The translations under genes were made by a program, and so were the position numbers. From contig CM049307.1 of the NCBI GenBank assembly GCA_026874595.1, positions 4,735,579 to 4,799,578 on the forward strand: a stretch of DNA of 64,000 bases, given 5' to 3'. Shown here piece by piece: positions 11,324-23,759 of this stretch; positions within the stretch are counted from its first letter, which is position 1, and each line of letters begins with the position of its first letter. The notes under the pieces were generated by a model. It made no database searches. It saw only the letters and a list, made by a program, of their open reading frames with translations, and was not told the origin of the DNA. The DNA is from Sipunculus nudus (lineage: Eukaryota > Annelida > Sipuncula > Golfingiida > Sipunculidae).

Positions 11324-12926
11324 ACATTAACTGTATGTCATGTTTTAGTTGATGTGACAATGGTTGACTGACAGGTGACAATGGGTGAGGATGAACATCA
11401 GCTAATAAACCTCAGAATGTTAGCTGTCACAACCAGGAGCGAACTTGTCACCTGAAAATTAATAATTAAACAACATAGTGGCTTCAGTTCCTATCAGTTC
11501 AAAATATACTTTCATTTTTTCCAGTACCTAAAAGCACCATTCCAGATTACAAGAAACATGAAACACTAAAATAACAGCAATTGTGTGACATACAATGGTA
11601 TTAATAATTTTTCTTTTCACTTAAAAGAAGTAGCTCTGAGAAAAAATGCTGACTTTTACATGAATCAAACAATTCCTATCTTCTGCTGTCATTTCCAGGG
11701 ACTTGGATTTGGAAGCACGATAAACAGGTAGCCATTTTTAATACAAGTTCTCTATCATCACTACCTGACTTAAAACTTGATCACTCATTGCCTCAAAAGC
11801 CAACTGCCAGCAAATGCATGATGTGGTGATCTATACTTATTTTATGTATCACTATATCACTGACTTGCATGCTGAGTTATCTCCACCGGCTAAACCTAAG
11901 GTATCTGGCCAGCTATCCACCAGACAGTATCATGTATGCTTGGGTTAAAATAAGTTCAATTTCTAGACACTGAGTGTCTTCATAGATTAACATCCCACCT
12001 GAAAAATCTACATGGTGATTAAGATGAAGCAGAGGAATGCTCAGATCCCAGGTGCTACATAATTCTAGCATGTGTGGTTGTAAAAACAATCACAACAAGA
12101 CCTTAATTTGCATATTTTTAATGTAGACCATATAACAGTACCTGACAAAGACCTCCTCACATATATATTACAAAAGGCTTCCATACTCATACATGCTGTG
12201 TATGTATAAACTAGAGTCGAGCACATGACACAGACACAGGTCAATGCTGTGAGTCACTGCATTCATGATTTCAATACTTGTGAAATGATAACATCAACTC
12301 TGATACCAGTCTATTCACAGATAACACCACCTCCTGGATATCCCCACTGTTTAAGTTTTTCTTGCTCTAAGTGTTTATCTATTATAACACAGACTATACT
12401 GTATCTTTTCAGGCAAAATATGTGAAAATCAGTATCAATTTGCAAAGTTATTTTCTTTCTTCAAGTGAACAAGTTTTTCCACTCAATATTAATCAAATTG
12501 AAACAATGTTACTATACTGCCCTCTTCTGTTGGTTCTTGGAACTACTTTCATTTCAAAAGCTAACCATTCCTGTAACATACCTTCCTCTTACTGTGATAT
12601 TACATTATGAATGCTGTCCGTATTTTTTGTTCAAAATGTGTCTTTTTTAAGATCATTTTCCTAACAATAATGGCATTACTATGGTCTCTGTGAGGTGAGA
12701 TTTGCATTATGATTTACCCTAAAGAATAACATTTATTTATATACATCATATGAAATTATATAAAGTTATTACTAATCATTATTAATAACAATAATATAAT
12801 AATAAAATATTAAATCTGGAAAGAGAATTGCAGGAAACACATTATCATTATAATATAACAAAAAGCCATGAAGATAAACTCAAATGAGAAACTGCACAAA
12901 ACAATCATAGGATATTTATTGAGGAA
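11324..12926. other. Long AT-rich stretch without recognised features
   Basis: 1.6 kb with several unrelated short ORFs of 60-80 codons (12225-12650), none with splice signals, domains or compositional support. Probably intron or intergenic DNA. Confidence 0.4.
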
Positions 12927-14219
12927 ACAAGGGACCCATGGGTCACGGCGCTCAGCTGATAATGATTGGACTATAAATGTATCACCATTGTGATACTATA
13001 TTGAGTAGATAAAGCTTAGAGTATCATGGTCATGTTGGGCTTTTATAAAGGAATATAATTTAATATGAGTAAATGATATATGAAATAACCTGACTGATGG
13101 ATTAATATGGAGTAAAATATAGTGGTTTATTTTTTATTTATTTGGAAGGGGTCGAAAAAAGCAATTTATTTAAGCAAATATGAATGCAATGACTGTATGC
13201 TAAGCAGTGGTATAATGATGATATGGCTATTTGTTGAAGTATCTATATGTATGGAAAACTGCAAGAGTTCAATTTGACAGATACAAGGTTATGATTAACT
13301 ATGCTGATGAGGGGATTAATGAATTTGTGACTGTATGACATAATATCTTGACAAGATCGGTCTTGACAAGGTACATTATTTTGATGCCCCTCACATCTAC
13401 ATATTACATAATATTGACATTATTTCTGGCATGTACATAGGTACCTATGGACAAATGGTCAACAATACTGAACCACCTGGAAGGTTAAAATCTTAAAAAT
13501 ATGATGAAATGTAGATAATGTTTGAGAGGAAGAGGTAATCTGGGCCATGGTTGGTTTAAATGATTGAAGAAAATGTTGCAAATAATATTTGAGACCTGAC
13601 CATGCCTTTCCATTGGTTACCTTTTTGATAAGCATTCCACAGGTGCAATGACTTGATGGGGGGGGGGGGGGGTGTTGTGTTATGATCAGAGTTACAATGC
13701 CTCTGTCTCTCTGTAGATATTTTCTTTAATTATTAAATTTTATGCTATAGCCATAGAACTATTGTTCACAGTGCCAAGGAGCAAAGCCTCAGTGGGATGA
13801 AGAAGGGGATGGTGAGAGTTACAACACCCTTGCATATACATACAGGATATGAAATTTAATTCAACAGTGCTTATAAAAAAAGTTTATTCATGAACATTAA
13901 ATATTTAAAACAGACAGAAAGATGGAGAAACAAAGCAAATAATTTTTTCCCCATTCTACTGAGCAAAGAAAAAATTAACAATATTTGCATTTATTCCTTT
14001 TATTTCATTACATAATTTTAATCCAAGTTTCCGAATGTTACTATAAATTTACAGTATAACATACATGTGATTGTGAATATTTCAGTTGATTCACATTTCT
14101 AAATTGCATCAACATTTATAGCTAATGTATCTAGTTTATAGTACCTGTCAACAGAATGGGATGGAGGGAGGAAGGGAGGCAATTAGGGAGAGAGAGAGAG
14201 TGAGAGAGTGAGAGAGAGT

Positions 14220-14253
<34 letters not shown>

Positions 14254-16126
14254 GAAATATGGAGAAAGAAAGAGAAAAAGCAGAGGAGAGAGAGAGAGAG
14301 AAGAGAGAAAGAGAAGCTCTCTGGTAATTACTGCCTGACCCAGTCTGACCCAGACACTCACAGTGGCAGTAGGTCAGACCTGAAGGTGTTATGTAACTGC
14401 CCAGTACACTGCATTTATACTGATCTGATGTAAACAATGAAGTCATGGTACCTGGAAACTTGAATGAAATCTACAGTTTTTGATCAATTGGTTTCAAATT
14501 TCAGATTTTAACAGATGAAATGTTAATGTGTACATGCTGTGAAAATTTAATCCACAGCACTAACAGGAAAAATTTGAATATTTATATTTTTTTAAATGGT
14601 ATCAGGAAAAAAAGAAAAGTATTCTCAGCTATAAAACTAATACATGTGTTAAAATTAATCCAAGAATCAAAACACCCAATATATTATACCAGGAGCAAAC
14701 TGGAGTTGGGAAAGTTTAATTTTATGAACTGAAATAAAGGACCAGCAATATAAATTTTGATTATTTAACCAGTATCATGTAACAACTGATACAACCATGA
14801 GTTATAAGTCAAATTAAAATCTTTAATGAGCACCTGTCTGAGTAATATTTTAAATTTTTGACATATTTATTTATTATTTTTATTTTGTAATAAATATAAA
14901 CCAACAAGTTAAACACCTGGAAAAGACCTGGAAATTTAGATTAATTTAATATAATCAACTGCATCCTTGTCTATCATTATCTTGCTTCATATAATCCCTA
15001 ATAGTAAACAACAATTTATTTTAATTATTTATTTTTCATTTTTATGGTTGAAATGAAAAATACCCAATGGTGACTGCATGGTCTCATTTGAAATACAATT
15101 TTGGCCATCCATGGAAGATCCATAAATGATCAGTTATTGCAAGGTAATCCCCCTGTAACTCATTAACTATAAATTCCTTTTCCATTTTTTTAAGTTCTTA
15201 TAATAAACCAAGAATTAAAAAAAAGTTTATTGTTATGTTTATGGCCTAAACAAATACTAGTGGAGGGGGTTGGACAGTTAGATCCAGTTGAAGCCACCCA
15301 AGAGCTGGCTGGCTGCAGAGTGCCTCGCCTCAAGCATGCATAGTTGGCCTGAAAGGTCAATGTGGGGACATAGAAGAGGGGCTTCAGTACAGCCAAGGTG
15401 TGATATGGTCTCATAAAAACTTTCATAAAAGCTAGTTTTTGACCAATTCCTTTTCTAACTTAAGAATTTAGAAGCTTAAATCCTTACGTGTGCAAGATAT
15501 GAAAATTAGATCCTCAGCAGTTACAGGAAAAAAACGTGCCATGGTCAAACTTGGGCAAAATTTAAGGTACCAATTTTATATTTTTGCCAATATTTAAAAA
15601 AATTTAACAGATTTTGATCTAATTTTTGGTATACAATTAAATTTTGATTATTTAAAGTAGTATTACTGAAAAAAAGTTCCTACCTTTAACACTTTTGGTC
15701 TTAAGTGACCAAATATCTTTCCTCATTTTTTTAAAAAGTCCATTATGTTTGGGCCCATAACTTTTTTAAATTAAATAATACTGACTTAATTTCTGGCATG
15801 TACATAGGAACCATATAGAGGAATATTTATGGTAAAAATGAAGAAAACCAGATGAGTGGATTTGATATTAGGCAGTCCTGAAGTGTGAAAATAGATTTCT
15901 AATAAAAAATTGAGGTTTTTCCTTAATATCTCAAAGGAACGAAGTTATATTTACCCAATTTTTGGCATGGTAGGAGATTTTGGGGACATCTAACTGTATG
16001 CCGAATTTCAGATTCGTAGGTCCAATGGTGTCAAAACGTGCCAGTCTTACGGACGGACAGACGGACGGACGACGGACAATGGACCACGACTATAGCTCAG
16101 ATGACTTATAGTCAGCTGAGCTAAAA
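12927..16126 (+). mobile_element. Family-1 element, apparent full-length copy D, 3.2 kb
   Basis: Starts ACAAGGGACCCATGGGTCAC..GGCGCTCAGCTGA and ends ..AGCTCAGATGACT-tat-AGTCAGCTGAGCTAAAA, with a GGAC/GACG tract at about 16045-16080. It is collinear with the reverse complement of 41555-44706, so it belongs to a longer subfamily than copy A. A purine (GA)n block (about 14190-14310) and a poly-G run (about 13658) lie inside. Just beyond its 3' end is LINE coding sequence, so it appears to have inserted into an old LINE. Confidence 0.75.
14190..14312. repeat. (GA)n low-complexity tract
   Basis: Almost pure purine gagagaga/gaaagaga over about 120 bp inside family-1 copy D and absent from the sister copy at 41555-44706, so it expanded after insertion. 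It produces spurious Arg/Glu and Ser/Leu frames on the two strands. Confidence 0.95.
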
Positions 16127-16937
16127 ATTAAGGGTGCTGTTGTAAGATGTCAAACAAAATGTTATGCAGAAGGTAATAAACCAACAAAATACTTTCTACA
16201 ATTAGAAAAAGGAACTATGATCAGAAATCTATTCTTAAACTGAAAGACCAGAGTGGTAAAATACTTTAAAATACAAGAGACATTTTAAATGAACAATTTA
16301 AATTTTATAAAGCATTATATTCATCAACAGGTACTGATGAAAATTATAGATCACAATTTAATATCCAGCCACAGTTAAACTCACTTACAGAAGGAGAAAA
16401 ACACTTATCTGATAAAGATTTTACCTCATCTGAATTTGTTAATACACTTAAATCTTTAAAGAATAACAAAACACCTGGGCCAGATGGATTCCCTGCTGAA
16501 TTTTATAAAATGTTTTGGGAAGATCTAAAAGAATATTACATTAATGCTGTTGTTTACTCTTTTAATACTGGCTCTTTACCTTTGACTATGAGGCAGGGCA
16601 TTCTTTATTTTATACCTAAGAAAGGAAAAGATTCAACACTTCTAAAAAATTGGCGCCCTCTTTCATTGTTGGATACAGACTATAAAATAACTGCAAAAAC
16701 CTTGGCAAGTAGACTTAAATCTATCCTACCTCGGATCATAAATTCAGATTAAACAGGTTTCATTAAAAATAGATATATTGGGAAAATATAATAAAAATCA
16801 CAGATATTTGCTTATGCCAGAAAACAAAAAATAAACAGCTACTTCATATCAATTGATTTTAAAAAAGCTTTTGACTTTTTAGAATGGTCTCATATTCAGA
16901 ATACTTTAAATCTTTTTCAATTTGGATTATTCTTCAA
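16127..16937 (+). pseudogene. L1/Tx1-type LINE reverse transcriptase fragment
   Basis: Reads through the pre-RT text EGNKPTKYFLQLEKG (about 16170-16215), then a frame open from 16270 to 16751 containing KNNKTPGPDGFPAEFYKMFW and LKNWRPLSLLDTDYK, both typical of the RT of L1-clade LINEs. RT motif A (DFKKAFDFLEW, about 16855-16888) lies in another frame, after a stop near 16750. The YADD core and C-terminus are missing. Family-1 elements bound it on both sides (ends 16126, starts 16938). It is a decayed fragment. Confidence 0.85.
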
Positions 16938-17449
16938 ACAAGGGACCCATGGGTCACATCGCTCAGCTGAATTTTGGAAAATATTAGTAACTGCAAAATA
17001 TTTTTATTTCTTTTGGTTTTTCATGTATATTATCATTAGAAAAGCTATGAGGAAATGGCCCTGCTAAAATGAAACTCTGTAAATTATAGAATAATGGACA
17101 TGAGCTAAACCATTTAGTGATGCACCAAGGGAACAAACGGCCTACGGTAAGTGTTATATAAAAGTAACATTTCATAAACAAATAATGTGTGAAGGTAATT
17201 AAGTTTTCAAAAGTTAAATATATGGCACACTATGTGGGGGTTGAGCACACCATTAAGACTGGTTTCAACTGTTTGCTCATGGACAACCCTCCTTTAATAC
17301 TTAGCGCCATCTGGAGGGGCTATGCTTAACTAAAACAGATTCTGTGTTTCCAATGTGTTTCCAAGTCCCCTAATCATGTGTAAATGAGAATGGTGACCAT
17401 TATACTTAACATAATGGCTTGATCACACTTGTTGAATACTACAAAAAAC
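16938..17449 (+). mobile_element. Family-1 5'-end fragment plus unassigned sequence
   Basis: Begins ACAAGGGACCCATGGGTCAC..ATCGCTCAGCTGA at 16938, directly after LINE text. No matching 3' end is seen before the next family-1 start at 17450, so the copy is truncated or belongs to a divergent subfamily. The rest has no recognised feature. Confidence 0.5.
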
Positions 17450-18539
17450 ACAAGGGATCCATGGGTCACGGTGCTCAGCTGATTGTGACAGTTATAACTG
17501 CACCACCATAGATTTTCTGAAATTGCAATAAAAATACTATCCTCCATGCTCAGGAACTAGGGTTCAATGACTGGGGGGGCGGGGGAAGAGTTACAACACC
17601 TTTGGATATAAATACAGATTACGGAATTAAATTCAATGGTGCATACAGGGACTGGTGGGAGTTACAGCACCTCTGCATATATGTAAAGGATAAAATTTAA
17701 TTTAAATGAAATTATTTTTAAATATTTAAACAGGCAGAGAGGTGGAAAACAAAGCAAATAACTTTAATTTTCATTCTTCTGAGACAGTAAAATAATGAAC
17801 AAATATTTGCATCAGATCCTATTTTTTTCTTTTGTTAAGTCATTCTTTTTAAGTTTATAAATTTTACTATATATTTACAGTATACCATATATATATCTGA
17901 TTATTTAAACTGATTCACAAATCTAAATTGCATCAACATTTATACTTAATTTAGTCAGGTAACATCACATTATGCACACAGATATTTCTTTTTTTTTATA
18001 TTTTTTTTAATTTGTAAAGCAATAAATATATGAAAATAACCTCTAGAATTCACAATTTTAAATTGTACCTTCATTTACCCATGATTTGTTTCATATATTA
18101 TCAAATTATGCCTACTGATGGGATAAATTATATTTTAATTATTTAAAAGGGAATAATTTCTTAAAAATACTACATCAGAACAATGTGGCATCTCTTGGAT
18201 TACTTCTTAAATTAATATTTCAAGAAAAATTGGATCAAAAACAGCTTTACATTAAAAGAAATACAGTTGACAATAACAAACCATGTATTACAATATAACT
18301 GGTTGAGATGGTGGTTGGGGAGAGATGTTAGGGTAGGGCCCATGAGAAAAAGTGTATGTTTATTACAGCAGGAGTGTTCTGCCAGTGCCAGTGTTGGATA
18401 TACAAAATGCAAATACATTAGAGCATCTGAAAAACTTCAGTAATTTGAATAATTTTTAAGCATTTACTTTAAAATTTCAGAATTTAACAGATTAAATCCA
18501 CATGGCTGTGAAAAAAAAATTAAACATACCTACAAGAAA
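17450..18539 (+). mobile_element. Family-1 element, 3' part displaced by a nested insertion
   Basis: Starts ACAAGGGATCCATGGGTCACGG and carries the poly-G/'gagttacaacacc' region typical of this subfamily (compare 3639-3900). It is broken at 18540, inside a segment that reads tacaggaaaaaaacatgcc in intact copies; here tacaagaaaa is followed directly by CAAGGGACCC. This pins the insertion point to an A-rich run. Confidence 0.65.
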
Positions 18540-19499
18540 ACAAGGGACCCATGGGTCACTGTGCTCAGCTGAAGTTGAACTTGAAGGTAAAAATCTAAAT
18601 TAATATCAAATGGAGATAAAGCGTAAGAGGAAGAGGTAATATAGGCCATGGTTGGTTTATCTGAATGGTTTGTATTTGCTAAATTGTTGCGTATAATATT
18701 TTGTGACCTGACCACATGTTTCCTAACATTGAAACTGAAGCATGTGAGCAGTTTGTGAACAAATGATCTGTACAATTACCATGATCATTAGTTGGCTTTT
18801 TGATTAACTGTTGACATTTCAGTAGTTTACACATTTGTTCAATTGAATCTATTTTTTTGGTAAAATATTTATTATTAAATATATATGTATTTTTTTTATG
18901 AAATGTATACAGTTAAAATATAACTAATTAACAACATAAACAGGGCAAACAAAGCCTGAACTCAAATTCTGCTGAGGCAGGAAAATAATGAACAAATGTT
19001 TGTATTAAATCCTCATTATTTTATCAAATCAATTTTTTTTTAATTTAAGTTAATATTTCTATACATTTACAATATAACATATATATCTGAATATAAAAGT
19101 TGATTCATAATTCTCAATTGCATCATCATAATTCTCAATCTTGTCAGATAACACCACATTATGCATACAAATGTTTATTTATTTTTTACCACAAAAATAT
19201 ATCTTTTAAATCTGCAAAACAATAAATATCGAAAAATATTACTTGATTTATATTTCACAATTTTTAATTGTGTCTTTATTTATCAATAATGTGCTTCATA
19301 TTTTATAAATTTAAGCATACTGATGGGTTCAATTATGTTTGTTAAAATCATTTAAAAGAAAATTGATTTCTTTAAAAATGCTACATAACACAACATTGCA
19401 TCTTCTGGATTACACCTTGAATTACTTTTTCAATGAAAGTTTTTGCATATCGGAGTGGAAGCAGCATTAAAATTAAGGAGTTACAGTGAAAACAATAAC
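18540..19499 (+). mobile_element. Family-1 element, left part (right part probably 23760-24474)
   Basis: Begins ACAAGGGACCCATGGGTCAC..TGTGCTCAGCTGA, shares internal text with copy D (gaggaagaggtaat..ggccatggttggttt) and is interrupted at 19500 by a family-2 element. A family-1 3' half resumes downstream of that insertion. Pairing the two halves is inference. Confidence 0.6.
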
Positions 19500-22400
19500 A
19501 ACTAGACATTTCTTGGCACCGCAGGTACCAGAGTATCCCCAGACATAGTAGGCCCCCCTCCTACAAGAACAGACCCCCATTTTTAGCAGCATATACTGAC
19601 ACTTGGCATATCTATTGTTTATTCCATCTAAAGATCCACAATCTTGTTGAAGATGTTGGTCCTGTGACCTTGATCTTTTTAAAGATGTGTCCTGTGACCT
19701 TGACCTTTGATCTCATAACCCCAAAATCAATTTGGGTCTTGCTTTTCCAATGGGACATATGCAAGTCAAGATTGAAATCTATACATCAATAAAGCAGGAA
19801 TTATCATCCAGAAACTTATTTTTGGACAGATGGCTCCTGTGACCTTCACCTTTGACCTTGTGACCTCAAAATTGATAGTGTTCATCCTCTTGGCAGGAGA
19901 ACTATTTGTGCAAGATGAAAGATATGAGATGAAATGTTTGGCTGAAAATGCACCCACCTCTTTTTAAGATGTGTCCTGTGACCTTGACCTTTGACCTCAT
20001 GACCCCAAAATCAATTTTGGTCTTACTTTTCCAATGGGACATATACAAGTCAAGTTTGAAATCCATACATCAATAAAAGCAGGAATTATCATCCAGAAAC
20101 TAATTTTTGGACATATGGCTCCTGTGACCTTCATCTTTGACCTTGTGACCTCAAAATTGATAGGGGTCTTCCACTCTTGGCAGGTGAACTATATGTGCAA
20201 GAGGAAAGATCTGAGATGAATTGTTTGGCTGAAAATGCATCCACAATCTTTTTAAAGAGGTTTCCTGTGACCTTGACCTTTTTGACCTCATGACCCTAAA
20301 ATCAATTTGGGTCTTGCTTTTCTAATGGGTCAATAACAAAGCCAAGTTTGAAATCCATACATCAGTAAAAGATGGAATTATCATCCAGAAACTAATTTTT
20401 GGACAGATGGCTCCTGTGACCTTCACCTTTGACCTTGTGACCTCAAAACTGATAGGGTTCTTCCTCTCTTGGCAGGTGAACTATATGTGCAAGATGAAAG
20501 ACCTGAGATGAAATGTTTGGCTAAAAATGCATCCACCTCTTTTTAAAGATGTGACCTTGACCTTTGACCACATGACCCCAAAATCAATTTGGGTCTTGCT
20601 TTTCCAATGGGACATATATAAGTCAAGTTTGAAATCCATACATCAATAAAAGCAGGAATTATCATCCAGAAACTAATTTTTGGACATATGGCTCCTGTGA
20701 CCTTCACCTTTGACCTTGTGACCTCAAAATTGATAGGGGTCTTCCACTCTTGGCAGGTGAACTATATGTGCAAAATGAAAGATCTGAGATGAATTGTATG
20801 GCTGAAAATGCATCCACAATCTTTTTAAAGATGTGTCCTGTGACCTTGACCTTTGACCTCATGACCCGAAATTCAATTCCGGTTTTGCATTTCCAATGGG
20901 TCAAATACATGTATAGTTTGAAATCCATACATCAATAAAAGAAGGAATTATCATCCAGAAACTAATTTTTGGACAGATGGCTCCTGTGACCTTCACCTTT
21001 GACCTTGTGACCTCAAAATTGATAGGGGTCTTCCTCTATTGGCAGATGACTTATATGTGCAAGATGAAAGGTCTGAGATGAAATGTTTGGCTGAAAATGC
21101 ATCCACCTCTTTTTAAAGATGTGACCTTGACCTTTGACCTCATGACCCCAAAGTCAATTTGGGTCTTGCTTTTCCAATGGGACATATATAAGTCAAGTTT
21201 GAAATCCATACATCAATAAAAGCAGGAATTATCATCCAGAAACTAATTTTTGGACATATGGCTCCTGTGACCTTCACCTTTGACCTTGTGACCTCAAAAT
21301 TGATAGGGGTCTTTTACTCTTGGCAGGTGAACTATATGTGCAAGATGAAAGATCTGAGATGAATCGTTTGGCTGAAAATGCATCCACAATCTTTTTATAG
21401 AGGTTTCCTGTGACCTTGACCTTTGACCTCATGACCCCAAATTCAATTCCGGTCTTGCTTTTCCAATGGGTCAAATACAAGTCAAGTTTGAAATCCAAAC
21501 ATCAATAAAAGAAGGAATTATCATCCAGAAACTAATTTTTGGACAGATGGCTCCTGTGACCTTCACCTTTGACCTTGTGACCTCAAAATTGATAGGGTTC
21601 TTCCTCTCTTGGCAGGTGAACTATATGTGCAAAATGAAAGATCTGAGATGAAATGTTTGGCTGAAAATGCATCCACATCTTTTTAAAGATGTGTCCTGTG
21701 ACCTTGACCTTTGACCTCATGACCCCAAAATCAATTTGGGTCTTGCTTTTCCAATGGGACATATATAAGTCAAGTTTGAAATCCATACATCAATAAAAGC
21801 AGGAATTATCATCCAGAAACTAATTTTTGGATATATGGCTCCTGTGACCTTCACCATTGACCTTGTGACCTCAAAATTGATAGGGGTCTTCCACTCTTGG
21901 CAGGTGAACTATATGTGCAAAATGAAAAATCTGAGATGAATTGTATGGCTGAAAATGCATCCACAATCTTTTTAAAGATGTGTCCTGTGACCTTGACCTT
22001 AGACCTCATGACCCGAAATTCAATTCCGGTTTTGCATTTCCAATGGGTCAAATACATGTATAGTTTGAAATCCATACATCAATAAAAGAAGGAATTATCA
22101 TCCAGAAACTAATTTTTGGACAGATGGCTCCTGTGACCTTCACCTTTGACCTTGTGACCTCAAAATTGATAGGGGTCATCCTCTATTGGCAGATGACTTA
22201 TATGTGCAAGATGAAAGGTCTGAGATGAAATGTTTGGCTGAAAATGCATCCACATCTTTTTAAAGATGTGTCCTGTGACCTTGACCTTTGACCTCATGAC
22301 CCCAAAATCAATTTGGGTCTTGCTTTTCCTATGGGACATATATAAGTCAAGTTTGAAATCCATACATCAATAAAAGCAGGAATTATCATCCAGAAACTAA

Positions 22401-23472
22401 TTTTTGGACATATGGCTCCTGTGACCTTCACCTTTGACCTTGTGACCTCAAAATTGATAGGGGTCTTCCACTCTTGGCAGGTGAACTATATGTGCAAGAT
22501 GAAAGATCTGAGATGAATTGTTTGGCTGAAAATGCATCCACAATCTTTTTAAAGAGATTTCCTGTGACCTTGACCTTTGACCTCATGACCCCAAAATCAA
22601 TTTGGGTCTTGCTTTTTCAATGGGACATATATAAGTCAATTTTGAAATCATTACATCAATAAAAGCAGGAATTATCATCCAGAAACTAATTTTTGGACAG
22701 ATAGCTCCTGTGGCCTTGACCTTTGACCTTGTGACCCCAAAATTTATATGGATCATCCATTATTGGCAAGTGAGCTATATATTCAAGATGGAAGACCTGG
22801 GATGAAAGTTTGGCTTAAAATGCATCCACAGTATCTTTTAAAATGCCAGTCCAGTGACCTTGACCTTTGACCTCATGACCCTAGAACCTATAGGGTTCTT
22901 ACTTTAGTGGTGGGCCATACATAAGTCATGTTTGAAATCCATATGGCTATCAACACTGGAGATATCATAAGAGGTGTGTGATTTTCACCATATATGGCAA
23001 TATTCAAGGTCAAGGCCACTATCATAGTAAAGGTCATGACCCCAATTTAAATAAGCATCATCCCATAACCCATACCTATGTATATGCATAATATAAAAGA
23101 AATCTGTCCATTAGTTTTTGACTTATAATGCTCACAGTGCTGTAAGGTGGCAATTTAGGGGGTATTAAACGGCACGAAAACAAGTAAAGAATAATAGGTG
23201 GCGCCACCAGTTTCTGGGACATGACAACCCTATCCATGATCTTCCATCAACTTGATTTTGGGATAAATCCATGCAAGATTTCTTGAGATATTAAAGAATT
23301 TGTGTGATTTTCCCCAAAATTGGACCTATTCAAGGTCAAGGACACTCTCCTAGTAAAGGTCATGACCTCATTTTAAATAGGCGTCGTCCTCTTACCCATA
23401 TCTATACATATACCAAGTTTGGTAAAGTTCCGTGAAATATTTTTTGGGTTATCGCGCCAACAAGATTCATAT

Positions 23473-23506
<34 letters not shown>

Positions 23507-23556
23507 GACCGGTATGAAAACATAGTATCCCCCGACTTTGTCTGGGGATACAATTA
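19500..23556 (+). mobile_element. Family-2 element, 4.06 kb, with an expanded 288-bp core array
   Basis: The 5' end AACTAGACATTTCTTGGCACC..AGTATCCCCAGACA matches the element at 9591. About eleven tandem ~288-bp units follow (19640-22960), then one unit of the 9591-type core (about 22975-23450), a (CGG)n of about 11 repeats (23473-23506) and a 3' hairpin reading GTATCCCCCGAC..GTCTGGGGATAC, ending AATTA. So one element carries two different core types. It sits inside a family-1 element. No protein gene is supported; the many 60-75-codon frames are unit translations. Confidence 0.75.
19640..22960 (+). repeat. Tandem array of ~288-bp units rich in AGGTCA half sites
   Basis: Recurring landmarks 'ctcctgtgaccttcaccttt' occur near 19829, 20116, 20406, 20690, 20981, 21257, 21547, 21836, 22123 and 22411. 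Each unit also carries tgaccttgacctttgacctc, which on the other strand is AGGTCAAAGGTCAAGGTCA, i.e. a DR1-type pair plus a TCAAGGTCA monomer. Some units share private variants (e.g. 20700-20990 and 21845-22130), implying higher-order duplication of blocks of units. Confidence 0.9.
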
Positions 23557-23581
23557 CTGCATGACACTTGGCGGGTTGGGT

Positions 23582-23671
23582 TTGCGGGGGGGGGGGGGGG
23601 GGGGGGTGATTGGGGTGGTGATATAAGAATAACTGTACACCAGTCACAGTAGGGGATCCCCCCCCCCCCCG
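23582..23671. repeat. Poly-G and poly-C homopolymer runs
   Basis: About 21 consecutive G at 23586-23606 and about 12 C near 23658-23670, the latter inside a small inverted repeat (agtcacag..gtgactg). These tracts are prone to slippage and to sequencing error, so their lengths are uncertain. Confidence 0.85.
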
Positions 23672-23759
23672 TGACTGTAACAAATCAGAAACCCTGGCAT
23701 AGCTGACTTCCAGTGACCTGGAGTGGGACCCTGCATCTGTAATCTGTAATCAAAGCAAA

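Noticed and set aside
12225-12650. Overlapping 60-80-codon frames as genes
   Set aside because: AT-rich text, no domain, no consistent splice sites, and overlapping frames on one strand.
14131-14446. Ser/Leu-rich and Arg/Glu-rich ORFs
   Set aside because: Both are translations of the (GA)n tract.
20034-22662. Repeated 60-75-codon frames in the 288-bp array as a tandem protein family
   Set aside because: The units differ by indels, frames open and close between units, and both strands give similar-length frames. This is expected from repeat DNA without coding constraint.
23373-23683. Poly-Ala, poly-Pro and poly-Arg frames near 23473
   Set aside because: They arise from the (CGG)n of the family-2 element and the adjacent poly-G run.
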